Positions 45,579-56,070 of a stretch of 63,295 nt of DNA are shown in pieces. Position 1 is the first letter of the stretch. Every line of letters begins with the position of its first letter. The position numbers and the translations under genes were made by a program. This DNA is from Hyphomicrobiaceae bacterium (GTDB taxonomy: Bacteria; Pseudomonadota; Alphaproteobacteria; Rhizobiales; Hyphomicrobiaceae): assembly GCA_021775735.1 (NCBI GenBank), contig JAJFHG010000063.1:1-63295 (forward strand), written 5' to 3'. The notes below the pieces were generated by a model. That model made no database searches, was not told where the DNA came from, and worked only from the letters and a program-made list of their open reading frames with translations.

Positions 45579-46145
45579 TCAGCGCGGTATCGGCGAGACG
45601 CCAAAAAGATAGGGATGAGCTGCAAAGAAGATTGCAAATATTACCAACCCCGTAACGACCGGACGAACCTCAGCGCTGAGCGGTTCCGGATCGGGCTTCT
45701 TCCAAGCGCCTTCGCGCTTGTTGATCAGCGGCATCTCAATGAGCGCCCACAAACCAAGACCACCAAACAATAACACAGAGAGATTGTCACCGTTGGCAAG
45801 CAAGTGTCCAACGGCCCAGGCAACGAGTCCCGCCAATTGCGGATGGCGGATAAACCGCTTCACGTTCGTCTTTGCATGTGCCAGTCCGAACAACAGAAAT
45901 GCAATGACAATTAAGGCACTGCCAAGTGGACGGCCCCATGTAGGAGGCTCATATACGCTCCACTGATCCCCAACGCGCCAACCCATCACCATCAGAACAA
46001 TAGAAGCGACGACTCCGATGGAGAACGCAATCCGGTAGCGTCCATCTCCCATGCTCTCAATCAAAGCGCTGCGCAAACCTTGAGCTAAACTTGGGATGAA
46101 ATGTAAGCCACTCCAAACCAGGAGACCGATCACTAACCATATCAT
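45579..46145 (-). CDS. NnrU-family membrane protein
   Basis: NnrU domain, about 188 residues, with roughly five transmembrane helices (MIWLVIGLLVWSGLHFIPSL, AFSIGVVASIVLMVMGW, ALIVIAFLLFGLAHA, LVIFAIFFAAHPYLFG). RHPQLAGLVAWAVGHLLANG is the family signature. NnrU-like proteins are linked with nitric-oxide reduction and with carotenoid or heme redox chemistry; no nitrogen-oxide genes lie nearby. ATG 46145 has GGGAG eight bases upstream. Confidence 0.88.
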   Translation of the reverse strand: MIWLVIGLLVWSGLHFIPSLAQGLRSALIESMGDGRYRIAFSIGVVASIVLMVMGWRVGDQWSVYEPPTWGRPLGSALIVIAFLLFGLAHAKTNVKRFIRHPQLAGLVAWAVGHLLANGDNLSVLLFGGLGLWALIEMPLINKREGAWKKPDPEPLSAEVRPVVTGLVIFAIFFAAHPYLFGVSPIPR

Positions 46146-46381
46146 GTAGAGAACTCCCGTATTGAAAAGCCGCACCAAGATTTAAACATTCGACCGAGGC
46201 ACGGACAAACCAGTTACAACTGATGTTGCGGGACTTTCTCACGTGTTAATTGCGCCGTGCGCAAGGTCTCAAATGAATGTTTGGTTTGGGCCCGACTTAA
46301 ACACTCCCAGGGTGGCATGCAAATCGTTTATTACAGACGAACCACACCATTACCGTCAATACGGATCACTGGCCGCACCGT

Positions 46382-47740
46382 TTAACCCGCTTTCGACATG
46401 GGTTTGCGGGAACGACGCTTGGCGCGGCTGGGTTTGGCAGCATCGCGTGGTTTATGCCGCTTCGACTTGGACTGGTGTTGTTTTTGTCCAGTGTGTCGTT
46501 TCTGACCGTGTCGCTTTGGACCAGCATCGCGTTTGCCAACGTGTTTTTCAAACTGTTCAACCGTTTCGTTGCTACGGTTCTCCATTGGGATCGACTGCCG
46601 GGTCAGGCGTTCGATGGCCTTCAGAAGATGATGTTCGGATGTATCACACAGAGAGATCGCAATACCTGAGGCTCCCGCCCGTCCTGTTCGTCCAATGCGG
46701 TGAACGTAAGCGTCGGGAACTTCGGGCAACTCGTAATTGATGACATGGGAGACAGCGTCAATATCAATGCCGCGGGCGGCGATATCTGTGGCAACCAGGA
46801 TACGGACTTTACCATTGCGAAACGCACCAAGTGCCTTTTCGCGCTGGCCCTGACTCTTGTTGCCGTGGATGGCTGCAACCTTGAAACCCGCTTTATCAAG
46901 ATGTTTGGCAACCCGGTCCGCGCCCCGCTTGGTGCGTGTAAACACGAGGGCACGTTGCAATTTTGGATCAGCACATAGTTCGGTCAGAACCGCGCGCTTG
47001 CGGGAGTGCTCAATGTAGATCACCCGTTGGTCGACGCGTTCAGCCGTCGTGGCAACCGGTGCAACGGTGACGCGAAGAGGATCGCGCAGAAACGCGCGGG
47101 CAAGGCCGGCAATCTGGTCGGGCATTGTCGCGGAGAAGAACAACGTCTGGCGTCGCGTTGGAATGCCACTGACAATACGCTGAATGGGTTTCAGGAAGCC
47201 AAGATCAAGCATTTGATCAGCTTCGTCGAGCACCAAAACCTCAGTGCCTTTGAGGCTGATGTGGTTTTCACCGATATGATCGAGCAACCGACCGGGCGTC
47301 GCGATCAAAATATCAACGCCTTTGGCAAGGTCGCGAATTTGTTTGCGCGGTGGTGCACCACCTACGACGACCGCAACGGAGAAGCCAAGGTCTCGACCGT
47401 AAGTCTTAAAGCTTTGTGCAATTTGGGCGGCAAGCTCGCGCGTTGGCGAAAGAACCAGCGCTCTGCATCCCTTGCGAATGGCTGGTTGGGGTTTTTCCTG
47501 CAGGCGATGCAAAATCGGCAACGCAAACGCTGCCGTCTTGCCGGTGCCTGTTTGGGCAATGCCAAGCAGGTCAGAACCAGCGATAACGGCTGGAATAGAC
47601 TTGGCTTGGATGGGGGTTGGTGTTGAATACTCTTCGCGCTTCAGCGCTTCAAGGATAGGCGCGGCAAGGCCGAGCTCGGTAAAATTGGTCAATAGTCGTC
47701 TTTCATAGTTCGTCGGCGTCACATAACGCGCGACGTTCAT
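46382..47740 (-). CDS. DEAD-box RNA helicase, RhlE-like
   Basis: About 452 residues. All core motifs are present: AQTGTGKTA, PTRELAAQ, TPGRLLDH, VLDEADQML, SAT, ARGIDIDAVSHVINYELP and HRIGRTGRAG. A short basic tail (KRHGQKRHTGQKQHQSKSKR) replaces the long RGG tail of the other helicase in this window. The frame extends to 47878. ATG 47740 is the most likely start, but the core begins only ~17 residues later, so a TTG nearer LTNFTELGL is possible. Confidence 0.93.
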   Translation of the reverse strand: MNVARYVTPTNYERRLLTNFTELGLAAPILEALKREEYSTPTPIQAKSIPAVIAGSDLLGIAQTGTGKTAAFALPILHRLQEKPQPAIRKGCRALVLSPTRELAAQIAQSFKTYGRDLGFSVAVVVGGAPPRKQIRDLAKGVDILIATPGRLLDHIGENHISLKGTEVLVLDEADQMLDLGFLKPIQRIVSGIPTRRQTLFFSATMPDQIAGLARAFLRDPLRVTVAPVATTAERVDQRVIYIEHSRKRAVLTELCADPKLQRALVFTRTKRGADRVAKHLDKAGFKVAAIHGNKSQGQREKALGAFRNGKVRILVATDIAARGIDIDAVSHVINYELPEVPDAYVHRIGRTGRAGASGIAISLCDTSEHHLLKAIERLTRQSIPMENRSNETVEQFEKHVGKRDAGPKRHGQKRHTGQKQHQSKSKRHKPRDAAKPSRAKRRSRKPMSKAG

Positions 47741-48053
47741 CTGTCTGCGGGGTGCAGCACAGTTGATGTAGGTGGGATGCCCTGCGTGACCGGGGCTATC
47801 GATGGGGAAGTTATCTGGGGTGCTTAAGACTGGCGGATGAATAGGGCGGTTGATTGAGAAACCAAGTCGCCGACACAAATCCCGTCACGCGGTCTGAGCA
47901 CAATGTATCGCTTGATGATCCGCAGCGTTGCAACGCATCAGCGTCGCTTTGTCATTGCCTGATCGTAAGCTGGCCTTGCGTCGCATGCTGCAGCGCACAA
48001 GTCAACGCATTTCAACGATTTAGTGGTTTGCCGCGTCAAACTGCGACGGGATT
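47741..48053. other. Gap and probable leader upstream of the second DEAD-box helicase
   Basis: 313 bases on the same strand as, and downstream of, the mutase large-subunit gene. A 12-base perfect palindrome (GCGTTGCAACGC, 47925-47936) lies in the middle. There is no clear T-rich terminator for the mutase genes and no supported gene. Confidence 0.45.
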
Positions 48054-50228
48054 CTATTCCGCAGCATCCTTGGCATATCCAAGCTTTTGACTGAGTTCTT
48101 CGATCAGTTTGGCAGCAGCTTGCGGAATGTTGGTGCCAGGGCCGAAGACGGCTTGCGCTCCAGCCTTATGCAACGCGTCATGGTCAGAGGGCGGGATGAC
48201 ACCGCCGACAACAATCATGATGTCGTTGCGCCCTTCCGCTTCCAAGGCTGCTTTTAGATCTGGCACCAGAGTCAAGTGACCCGCGGTGAGTGATGATACA
48301 CCAATAATGTGGACATCATTTTCAACCGCCTGGCGCGCGGCTTCATCTGGCGTCGCAAACAACGGTCCAATATCAACGTCGAAGCCGAGGTCCGCAAACG
48401 CGGACGCGATGACCTTCTGCCCGCGGTCGTGACCGTCTTGGCCCATCTTCGCAATCAGAATGCGTGGTCGGCGCCCATCGTTTTTGTCGAAGGCTTCAAC
48501 CAGGCTCTGAACCCGTTGCACATCGCTGTTCATGTTTCCAGCCTCTGATCGATAGACACCTGAGATGGTGCGGATTTCGGCGCGGTGACGTGTAAATACA
48601 GATTCCATAGCGTCCGACATCTCGCCAACCGTTGCCATTGCCCTCGCGGCTTTGACGCATAAGTCGAGCAGATTGCCGTCGCCCGCCGCGCCATTGGTGA
48701 GTGCTGTGAGCGCGGCTTGAACCTTGTCTTCATCGCGCTCCGCACGCAATCGCTCAAGCTTGGCAAGTTGTTGATTGCGCACGGACTGGTTGTCGACCTT
48801 CAGCAGTTCAATATCAGCTTCATCTTTGACGCGGAACTTATTGACGCCGACGATGGTTTGCGCTCCAGAGTCGATGCGGGCTTGCGTGCGGGCTGCGGCT
48901 TCCTCAATGCGCATCTTAGGGATGCCAGCCGCGATGGCTTTGGCCATACCGCCCAGCTCTTCAATTTCGCGCATGTGCGTTTGAGCTTTTTCCGCCAGTT
49001 CGTAGGTCAGTCGCTCAATAAAGTGGCTGCCGCCCCACGGATCAATGACACGGTTGGTACCGGTTTCCTGTTGCAACAAGAGTTGTGTGTTACGGGCAAT
49101 GCGGGCGGAAAAGTCCGTTGGCAGGGCAATCGCTTCATCAAGGCCATTGGTATGCAGGGACTGAGTATGTCCCTGTGTGGCCGCCATGGCCTCAATGCAC
49201 GTGCGGACAGCATTGTTGAAGATGTCCTGTGCGGTCAAAGACCAACCAGATGTTTGGCTGTGCGTACGCAGCGAAAGTGAGCGTGGATCCTTCGGCGCAA
49301 ATTCCTCCTTGATGAGTTTGGCCCATAGCATGCGCGCTGCGCGCATCTTGGCAATCTCGGTGTAGAAGTTCATGCCGATCGCCCAGAAGAATGACAGGCG
49401 CGGGGCAAACTTATCAATATCAAGGCCAGTATCGACGCCAGCACGGGCATATTCAATGCCGTCCGACAACGTGTAGGCCAATTCCAGGTCTGCCGTCGCG
49501 CCAGCTTCTTGCATGTGGTAGCCGGAGATCGAGATGGAATTGAACTTCGGCATGTTTGTAGACGTGTAGGCGAAAATATCCGAAACAATGCGCATCGATG
49601 GTGCTGGCGGATAAATGTAGGTGTTACGCACCATAAATTCTTTCAGAATGTCATTCTGAATGGTTCCGGCGAGTTTTTCGGGCGGGACGCCTTGTTCTTC
49701 ACCTGCAACAATAAACAGCGACAGGATCGGCAGTACAGCGCCGTTCATCGTCATCGAGACAGTCATGTCCTGCAGCGGAATGCTATCAAACAACGTGCGC
49801 ATGTCGTAAATGGAATCGATGGCCACACCGGCCATACCAACATCGCCCTTCACCCGCGGATGATCGCTGTCATAGCCGCGGTGCGTAGCAAGGTCGAAGG
49901 CGACCGAGAGACCCTTTTGGCCAGCAGCAATATTGCGCCGATAAAAAGCGTTCGAGTCCTCAGCCGTTGAAAACCCAGCATACTGGCGGATTGTCCACGG
50001 CTTGGTGACATACATGGTCGGGTAGGGGCCGCGCAGGTAAGGCGCGATGCCGGGCCATGTTTCAAGATAGTCAAGGCCGTTGCTGTCGCCAGCCCGGTAG
50101 CTCGGTTTAACAGCAATACCTTCAGGCGTTGTCCAGTCCGACCCATTTGGCGCGCGCGCCGGAGCCGCACCGGATGGAGCCTCTGTGCTGTTTAATGAAA
50201 CCTGAGTGAAATCTGGCAGGGTTGTCAT
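48054..50228 (-). CDS. mutB: Methylmalonyl-CoA mutase large (B12-binding) subunit
   Basis: 724 residues. It interconverts methylmalonyl-CoA and succinyl-CoA, and so handles propionyl-CoA. The TIM-barrel part has [35 protein letters not shown] and [11 protein letters not shown]. The C-terminal cobalamin domain has the axial His in [13 protein letters not shown] (D-x-H-x-x-G) and GVIPPSDHD. It lies 95 bases downstream of mutA in one operon. Also called scpA or bhbA. Confidence 0.97.
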   Translation of the reverse strand: MTTLPDFTQVSLNSTEAPSGAAPARAPNGSDWTTPEGIAVKPSYRAGDSNGLDYLETWPGIAPYLRGPYPTMYVTKPWTIRQYAGFSTAEDSNAFYRRNIAAGQKGLSVAFDLATHRGYDSDHPRVKGDVGMAGVAIDSIYDMRTLFDSIPLQDMTVSMTMNGAVLPILSLFIVAGEEQGVPPEKLAGTIQNDILKEFMVRNTYIYPPAPSMRIVSDIFAYTSTNMPKFNSISISGYHMQEAGATADLELAYTLSDGIEYARAGVDTGLDIDKFAPRLSFFWAIGMNFYTEIAKMRAARMLWAKLIKEEFAPKDPRSLSLRTHSQTSGWSLTAQDIFNNAVRTCIEAMAATQGHTQSLHTNGLDEAIALPTDFSARIARNTQLLLQQETGTNRVIDPWGGSHFIERLTYELAEKAQTHMREIEELGGMAKAIAAGIPKMRIEEAAARTQARIDSGAQTIVGVNKFRVKDEADIELLKVDNQSVRNQQLAKLERLRAERDEDKVQAALTALTNGAAGDGNLLDLCVKAARAMATVGEMSDAMESVFTRHRAEIRTISGVYRSEAGNMNSDVQRVQSLVEAFDKNDGRRPRILIAKMGQDGHDRGQKVIASAFADLGFDVDIGPLFATPDEAARQAVENDVHIIGVSSLTAGHLTLVPDLKAALEAEGRNDIMIVVGGVIPPSDHDALHKAGAQAVFGPGTNIPQAAAKLIEELSQKLGYAKDAAE

Positions 50229-50323
50229 GGGTTCTTCACGTCGCTTTCGTTCGTCTCAGTGTCCATTGAGCTGACTATAGGTCTATGAGATGGTCAGCGC
50301 GTTTCATTCGTGTTGGCTCAAGT

Positions 50324-52234
50324 CTATCCGGTTTTGTTCAAGAGGTCTTGCAATGTGGCAACCATATCTAGACCTGCATAAAGGAATTGATCTACGCCAG
50401 CGTCCCTGTAATCAGCTTCAGCGTCGCCTGGCTTGCCCGCCATCAAGACGAGATTTGCGCCTGCCGCCTTAAGTGCTTTTGCTGTCGGTCCCGCATGCTC
50501 GGTATAAAGGGCGTCAGAGGAGCAAATGCAGGCGGTTTTTGCACCAGAGGTTTTGAATGCCGTTACGGCAGCTTCGCCATTCTCAAAACCATCGTTTGAC
50601 AACGCTTCAATGCCACCTGCTGCCAGAAGGTTCTTAATCCAGGTTGAGCGGGTGTTGTGATCTGCAATCCGACCGATGTTGGCTAGAAAAACCTGAGGTG
50701 CATTGCCATTGGATCGCGCGAGACGGTCAGCTTCATCGCGGAGTGCTTCAAAGGCTTCGGCAAAACGATGCGGCGTAAGTGGTGTGATTTGTGTTGTGCC
50801 AGATAAGGCCTCAGTCGCCGGCCACGGTTCAGCGGTCACCCCATCAGCACCAAGAATTGGGAATTCAGAAACTCCGGTGAGCGCCTTTTTGCGTTTGGCA
50901 ATATCGTTATCGTGTTTGGTTCGCATGTCAGCGATGTCAGTTTGCAGCGCGCCCGTTTTCAGTGAGGCTACCAGGCCACCTTGGCGTTCAATATCTTGAA
51001 ACTTTGTCCAAGCAACCTCTGCTAAATCATCGGTCAGTTTTTCAACGTACCAAGACCCACCTGCAGGATCGACAACACGACCCAATGAGGACTCTTCCTG
51101 ACACACAATTTGTGTATTGCGTGCAATGCGGCGCGCAAAGACGTCAGGTTGACCAAGTGTCCAGGTGAAGGGGTGGACGGTAATTGCTTCGGTTCCTGCA
51201 AAGGTTGCGGCAGCACAAGCAACGGTCGTGCGCAAAATGTTGGTCCAAGGGTCCCGCTTGGCAAGCATGCGTTGGGATGTGCGTGCTGTGATATGCAGCG
51301 TTGCAAGCGTGTCTTTGTCAACGCCGGACGCCTCGCCAATACGGCAGATCATGCGGCGGCTGGCGCGCAGCTTGGCAAGCGAGGTGAAGATGTCGTCGTC
51401 GGTTGCGAAGGTGAAGGCGATTTGCGCAAACGCTTGTGTGGGAGATACGCCCGCCTGTTCAAATGCCTTGAGGTAGGTAACGAGGCAACTTGCAGCGTAG
51501 CTCAGTTCCTGGCCTTCACTGGCACCTGCTTCGTGAGGTATGGTTGCATCAATATGGACCGTGCGCATCTTTGGCGCTGTTGTTCGAGCCTCTTTGGCAA
51601 TGGCAATGGCCGATTTGACTGCGTCGTCTAGATCCTCATTCAGTTGACCAAAGCGTGCCCAATTGCCAATGGGGTCGATGTTGAGATGTGCGCACACGTT
51701 TTGTGCATCTGTGCCAAGGCCCGGCAGTGCAGCCAGGAGCAACTTGGCCGTTGCCACATCACGGAGGCCTGCGTTGAATTGGATCGGCGCGTAGTCGAGA
51801 TAGGCACCGGTGAGCGCGGTAACTACATCGCCGCTTGAGGCGAGCTTCACGCCGGACATGCCAGGGCTTGCAACCTGCAAAATAATGCCGTTGCTGCCAG
51901 CTTCTAACTCTTCCAGGATGACGCGGTTAGCGCTTTGCGGATCAGCGTTAGTGACCAGTTGATGGATTTGCCAACCAAGACCCTCAACATTGTGTTTGGT
52001 ACCGCGTGTAAATGGGGCTTCACCCGGAGCCGTGTCTGCGGCCTGATTTTTGTCGCGGGCATAAATCGGTTCGATACGAATGCCATCAGCGGTTGTGCCC
52101 ACCATGTGTTTTTCAAAATCAGCACCCTTGAGTGCCTTTTCAACCAGGGCGCGCCAACTACTACGGTCGGTGCTGTCGAAGGCGCTCGCCAAGGGCTTAA
52201 GGGTGGTGGCTGGTGTCGCGGAAGTGTCGGTCAT
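50324..52234 (-). CDS. mutA: Methylmalonyl-CoA mutase small subunit
   Basis: 636 residues, the non-catalytic MutA partner of the alpha-beta mutase. It has the barrel segments EPIYARDKNQAAD, HIDATIPHEAGASEGQ and VDPAGGSWYVEKLTDDLAE. The C-terminal domain keeps a cobalamin-domain fold but lacks D-x-H-x-x-G, as expected for the small subunit. It is first in the mutAB operon. meaB and epimerase genes are not in the window. Confidence 0.95.
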   Translation of the reverse strand: MTDTSATPATTLKPLASAFDSTDRSSWRALVEKALKGADFEKHMVGTTADGIRIEPIYARDKNQAADTAPGEAPFTRGTKHNVEGLGWQIHQLVTNADPQSANRVILEELEAGSNGIILQVASPGMSGVKLASSGDVVTALTGAYLDYAPIQFNAGLRDVATAKLLLAALPGLGTDAQNVCAHLNIDPIGNWARFGQLNEDLDDAVKSAIAIAKEARTTAPKMRTVHIDATIPHEAGASEGQELSYAASCLVTYLKAFEQAGVSPTQAFAQIAFTFATDDDIFTSLAKLRASRRMICRIGEASGVDKDTLATLHITARTSQRMLAKRDPWTNILRTTVACAAATFAGTEAITVHPFTWTLGQPDVFARRIARNTQIVCQEESSLGRVVDPAGGSWYVEKLTDDLAEVAWTKFQDIERQGGLVASLKTGALQTDIADMRTKHDNDIAKRKKALTGVSEFPILGADGVTAEPWPATEALSGTTQITPLTPHRFAEAFEALRDEADRLARSNGNAPQVFLANIGRIADHNTRSTWIKNLLAAGGIEALSNDGFENGEAAVTAFKTSGAKTACICSSDALYTEHAGPTAKALKAAGANLVLMAGKPGDAEADYRDAGVDQFLYAGLDMVATLQDLLNKTG

Positions 52235-52580
52235 GCGGATCAGAAATGCCTCAGTGCTTTAAAAGTCTGAATTCACGTTTTTATAGAGTCTTGAGGACGT
52301 TAACGCACGCAGAAAAAGGTCGTGCAATGTCGCGGTTCATACCCCGTGAAGACAGGCTCGAGAAACCGGAACTCGGATGCGCTGCTTGGCGCATAACAGT
52401 TATCCCCACACTTGCTGGGCAATCGCGCAGTCGCATGGCAAAACTTGGGTGCATTCAGAGGGGGAATCGGGTGATTCCTGCCCATATGAGGCATGGCCCC
52501 GTGGGCCACGCCAGTACGGCCTTGGGGGCACGACCTTCAGGCCAAGGGTTAATACGCCTTCGGGCGGAGGGATGGGACAC
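52235..52580. other. Divergent gap between mutA and the HerA-like ATPase
   Basis: 346 bases. An open frame on the plus strand extends the ATPase upstream through most of it but is not protein-like. It should contain both promoters. A TTATCCCCACA string near 52398 is not a valid DnaA box. Confidence 0.45.
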
Positions 52581-54137
52581 ATGGCTGAGTCAGTGCTTCA
52601 AGACGGCAAAATTTTCATCGGCAAGAGCACAAAGTCAGAGTATCTGCAGCTCAAACTTGCCAATCGACATGGGCTTATCACGGGTGCGACGGGTACCGGT
52701 AAAACCGTCACCTTGCAGAATTTGGCCGAAGGATTTTCATCCGCTGGCGTGCCGGTGTTTGCTGCCGACATCAAAGGTGATCTGTGTGGCCTTGCCGCAG
52801 TGGGTAAAGAAAAAGGCTTCATCGCCAAGCGCTCAAAAGTGGTTGGTCTTGAAAATGACTTTCAATACCGCGCCTTCCCGTGCGTATTCTGGGATGTGTT
52901 TGGCGAACTTGGTCATCCTATTCGCGCCACCCCATTGGACATGGGTCCATTGTTGCTTGCACGCATGTTGGAACTCAATGATGTGCAAGAAGGTGTTTTG
53001 AATATTGCCTTCCGTGTCGCCGCTGATGAAAAAATGCCGATCCTTGATATGAAGGATGTGCGTGCTTTGATCGTCAGCGTTGCCGAGCGTTCAAAAGAAA
53101 TCAGCAAAAAATACGGCAACGTAGCAACGGCGTCAGTTGGCGCTATTCAACGCCGTCTGTTGGTGCTTGAAGATCAGGGCGGTGATCTCTTCTTTGGCGA
53201 GCCAGCACTTGATATTCAAGACTTCATGCGCGTAGCTCCAGATGGACGCGGCGTCATCAACATTTTGGCGGCAGACCAGTTAATGCAAAAGCCGCGCCTC
53301 TATGCAACGTTTCTGCTGTGGATGCTGACGCGGTTGTGGCAGACAATGCCAGAAGTGGGTGACTTGGATAAGCCTAAGCTCGTGTACTTCTTTGATGAAG
53401 CGCATTTGTTGTTTGATGGCGCGCCAAGTGCGTTGCTTGATCAGATTGAACAAATTGCCCGTCTCATTCGTTCTAAAGGCGTTGGCGTGTACTTCATCAC
53501 ACAGAATCCGCTTGATGTGCCCGATACGGTTTCAGCCCAGCTTGGCAACCGCATTCAGCATGCCTTGCGCGCTTACACACCGCGTGAGCAAAAAGCTGTT
53601 CGCGCTGCAGCGACAACATTCCGGCAGAATCCTGATTTGGACACCGAGGAGGTGATCAAAGAACTTGAGGTTGGCGAAGCCCTTGTCTCAATGCTTGAAA
53701 ACAAAGGCGAACCCTCCATCGTGCAACGGACACTCATCCGTCCGCCGGAAAGTCAAATTGGACCTTTGACATCTGATGAACGCCGCGGCGTGATTGAGTA
53801 TTCCCCGTTCTATGGCAAATATGAAGACGTCATTGATCGCGAAAGTGCGCATGAAATTTTGAAAAAGCGTACGGATGCAGCGGCGAAAGCCGCTGCTGAA
53901 CAAGCGGCGCGTGAAGCCAAGGAGCGTGGTGAAGAAGCGGAAGCTGATGCAGGGGGTGGCAGTTGGACCGATGTCATTATGGGTGGGCCCAAGCCAAGAT
54001 CTCGTCGGCGTAGTCGTGGTCGACGACGTCAAGGCATGGGTGATATGATTGGTCGTGAATTGCAGCGCTCCATCTCACGCACGATCGCCTCAACGATCAA
54101 GCGCACGATTATGAATTCGTTAGGTGGACGGCGATAA
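52581..54137 (+). CDS. HerA-like P-loop ATPase (DUF853)
   Basis: 518 residues. Walker A is [12 protein letters not shown] near residue 36; Walker B is [11 protein letters not shown] near 275. [26 protein letters not shown] and [20 protein letters not shown] are DUF853/COG0433 hallmarks. The C-terminal ~90 residues include an Ala/Glu helix and an Arg-rich end ([16 protein letters not shown]). HerA-like proteins are ring translocases; this family lacks a nuclease partner and its role is unknown. The frame opens at 52377, but ATG 52581 has GGAGG ten bases upstream. Confidence 0.92.
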   Translation: MAESVLQDGKIFIGKSTKSEYLQLKLANRHGLITGATGTGKTVTLQNLAEGFSSAGVPVFAADIKGDLCGLAAVGKEKGFIAKRSKVVGLENDFQYRAFPCVFWDVFGELGHPIRATPLDMGPLLLARMLELNDVQEGVLNIAFRVAADEKMPILDMKDVRALIVSVAERSKEISKKYGNVATASVGAIQRRLLVLEDQGGDLFFGEPALDIQDFMRVAPDGRGVINILAADQLMQKPRLYATFLLWMLTRLWQTMPEVGDLDKPKLVYFFDEAHLLFDGAPSALLDQIEQIARLIRSKGVGVYFITQNPLDVPDTVSAQLGNRIQHALRAYTPREQKAVRAAATTFRQNPDLDTEEVIKELEVGEALVSMLENKGEPSIVQRTLIRPPESQIGPLTSDERRGVIEYSPFYGKYEDVIDRESAHEILKKRTDAAAKAAAEQAAREAKERGEEAEADAGGGSWTDVIMGGPKPRSRRRSRGRRRQGMGDMIGRELQRSISRTIASTIKRTIMNSLGGRR

Positions 54138-54191
54138 ACGTCCTGTGGCATCGGCCGAAGTCGACCGTACGCGCACGACAGTGTTTCAAAC

Positions 54192-54231
54192 AAAAAGCCG
54201 CGCCAACCGAATTGGTTGGCGCGGCTTTTTT
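54192..54231. terminator. Strong bidirectional intrinsic terminator
   Basis: AAAAAGCCGCGCCAACC and GGTTGGCGCGGCTTTTTT pair over 17 bases around GAATT. A-run and T-run flank the stem, so it ends transcripts from both the HerA-like gene and sodB, which converge here. Confidence 0.95.
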
Positions 54232-54270
54232 ACAATTGAATTGAATGTCTGCGTATTCACGCCGACGGAC

Positions 54271-54873
54271 TTAAGACTGCGCACTCACCATCTGTTCTAC
54301 GTAATCCCAGTTGACGAGATTGTCCCAAAACGCTTCGAGGTATTTCGGGCGCGCATTGCGATAGTCGATGTAATAGGAATGCTCCCAAACATCGCAACCA
54401 AGGATGGGTTTGGCGCCATGCATCAGCGGGTTTTCACCGTTGGCTGTTTTCATCACTTCTAACCGGCCATCTTTAATAGCAAGCCATGCCCAGCCTGAGC
54501 CAAATTGACCAACGCCAGCATTGATAAAATCCTGACGGACTTTATCGAAGCCACCTGCACCGTCGATTAGGGTTTGCACACTGGCGGGAACGCGGCTGCC
54601 GCCTCCATCCTTCTTCATCCAATTCCAAAAATGTGTGTGGTTGTAATGCTGGCCGATATTATTGACGACCGGCGCATCGCCAGCTGCAAATGCGGCTTGG
54701 CAAATGTCCTCAAGCGATTTGCCTTCATATTTTGAACCCGCTCCAGCAAAATCATTGCCTTTAGAGACATAGGCTTGGTGGTGTTTGTCGTGGTGAAATT
54801 CAAGTGTTTCAGCCGACATATAAGGCGCGAGGGCATCATATGCATAGGGTAGGTCAGGAAGTTTGAAGGTCAC
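54271..54873 (-). CDS. sodB: Fe/Mn superoxide dismutase
   Basis: 200 residues, full length. Metal ligands are His in LEFHHDKHHQAYV, His in YNHTHFWNWM, and Asp and His in CDVWEHSYYIDY. GQFGSGWAWL is typical of the iron form, but metal choice cannot be settled by sequence. It is cytoplasmic (no signal peptide). It is the first gene of its transcript and has its own terminator. Confidence 0.97.
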   Translation of the reverse strand: MTFKLPDLPYAYDALAPYMSAETLEFHHDKHHQAYVSKGNDFAGAGSKYEGKSLEDICQAAFAAGDAPVVNNIGQHYNHTHFWNWMKKDGGGSRVPASVQTLIDGAGGFDKVRQDFINAGVGQFGSGWAWLAIKDGRLEVMKTANGENPLMHGAKPILGCDVWEHSYYIDYRNARPKYLEAFWDNLVNWDYVEQMVSAQS

Positions 54874-55545
54874 GATGAAGCTCCATCAGCATCTGGGGAA
54901 TTGAACATATCAATGGGCAATTGGCCTTGACGGAAAGCCTAAAGGAGCCAGGTCCGTTCGGGCTTGTCCTTGGCCCCATGCCTAACGACTTGCACCGATG
55001 CGTTCAAGGGCGCTTCGCCTTCCAAAGATCGCAAATGTGCAGATTGCGGATAAAATGACAGGGAAGAGGGTATTTTATCAGTTTGCACCGTGGGCGGTGC
55101 ATGACCCCAGCTTATGGGTCCAAAAACGGCTGAAGGCCGAGCGACCCTGAACGCTCGGCCCTCTGGATCACGCCGGGGAAGATAGGATCTCAGGGTGATT
55201 GAACCCTAACAATCAGCCATTGAACTCATTCTGAATGCGGCATTCATGTCCCGTTCATCTACCAAAAAGGCGTGTGAGCGGGCTGACCCGGCCCCTATAT
55301 TGAGGGCAATACTATTCATTTACGGCTCTTGGTGATTGTGGTTTTAAGATCAGCAGCATGATGAATAATAATAGAAAAGCCGACAGTTTCTTGGTCTGCT
55401 TAATTCCCAAATGAATATGACCTCTATTTCAGATTAACTCTGCATTGAATTGAAATAAATGGACAATCATCCGTGATTGCCTGTGCAATTGAGGGGTGCT
55501 ATTTGTGCCTTCATCTTTGAGTGTATTGCGAGTTGGGGGTTTCAG
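54874..55545. other. 672-base gap between sodB and hns
   Basis: No protein gene visible. The middle (55049-55207) holds five hairpins in a row, listed separately. The right part (about 55305-55470) is AT-rich and probably contains the hns promoter. The left part has the sodB promoter. Confidence 0.5.
55049..55207. ncRNA. Cluster of five hairpins, candidate structured RNA
   Basis: Five perfect or near-perfect stems follow in 159 bases. GATAAAAT pairs with ATTTTATC (55049-55079). GCACCG pairs with CGGTGC (55085-55100). GACCC pairs with GGGTC (55103-55120). GGCCGAGCG pairs with CGCTCGGCC (55135-55160, 9 pairs). AGGGT pairs with ACCCT (55192-55207). They do not match tmRNA, RNase P, SRP or 6S sequences that I know. 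Strand is undetermined. Confidence 0.4.
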
Positions 55546-55962
55546 TTGGTCAAAAAGACAAAAACAAAGCGTAAGGCAGCAAAAAAAACACCGCGGACGA
55601 AGCGTGCGCGCAAAGCGAAAGCAAAAAAGCCTGCCGCAAAGCGTGCTAAGGTTGCCGTTGATGGCCTCTCACTGAAGGACATCAATTCTCTTGAACAAGA
55701 GTTGCAGAAAGCCAAAGCACAGGTTCGGGATCGTGAACGTAAAGCCTTAAAAGAAAAGATAGATAAGCTATTAAAGGGTACAGGCTTTACAATTTTTGAC
55801 ATCTATGGTGTCGGCGGCAAGAAACGCGGCAAGTCGATCAGCGTTGCTCGCTTTGCCAATCCCGATGATCCATCCGATACCTGGACGGGTCGAGGGCGTA
55901 AACCAAACTGGGTTTTGGCGCGCTTGAAAAAAGGCCAAAAACTTGAGGACTTTGCGATTTAG
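55546..55962 (+). CDS. H-NS-family nucleoid protein with histone-like N-terminus
   Basis: About 138 residues. The first ~40 are Lys/Ala/Arg-rich like histone H1 (KKTKTKRKAAKKTPRTKRAR). A coiled-coil oligomerisation segment follows (INSLEQELQKAKAQVRDRER). The C-terminal DNA-binding domain has the H-NS core DTWTGRGRKPNWVLARLKKG. It would bind AT-rich DNA and silence genes, like HvrA of Rhodobacter. The frame opens at TTG 55477, but TTG 55546 has GGGGG six bases upstream and removes a hydrophobic, unlike N-terminus. It ends before a clear terminator. Confidence 0.85.
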   Translation: MVKKTKTKRKAAKKTPRTKRARKAKAKKPAAKRAKVAVDGLSLKDINSLEQELQKAKAQVRDRERKALKEKIDKLLKGTGFTIFDIYGVGGKKRGKSISVARFANPDDPSDTWTGRGRKPNWVLARLKKGQKLEDFAI

Positions 55963-55996
55963 AAAGCACGGTTTGCATATTGTATTATGAGAATAC

Positions 55997-56030
55997 AAAA
56001 GCCACCCATAATTCAATTGGGTGGCTTTTT
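55997..56030. terminator. Intrinsic terminator of the H-NS gene (bidirectional)
   Basis: AAAAGCCACCC (55997-56007) pairs with GGGTGGCTTTT, followed by T, up to 56030, with an 11-base loop. A-run and T-run flank it, so it can also stop the minus-strand gene that converges. Confidence 0.93.
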
Positions 56031-56070
56031 GCTTATTTATTTTTCGTGGGCGATCAGTGGCGCATTTTTT

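Noticed and set aside
52398-52408. DnaA-box-like string TTATCCCCACA
   Set aside because: It has two extra bases compared with TTATCCACA, stands alone, and the neighbourhood has no origin-like features.
54901-54913. FNR/FixK-like box TTGAACATATCAA upstream of sodB
   Set aside because: The half-sites are separated by 5 bases, while FNR-type sites need 6 between TTGA and TCAA (14 bases in all).
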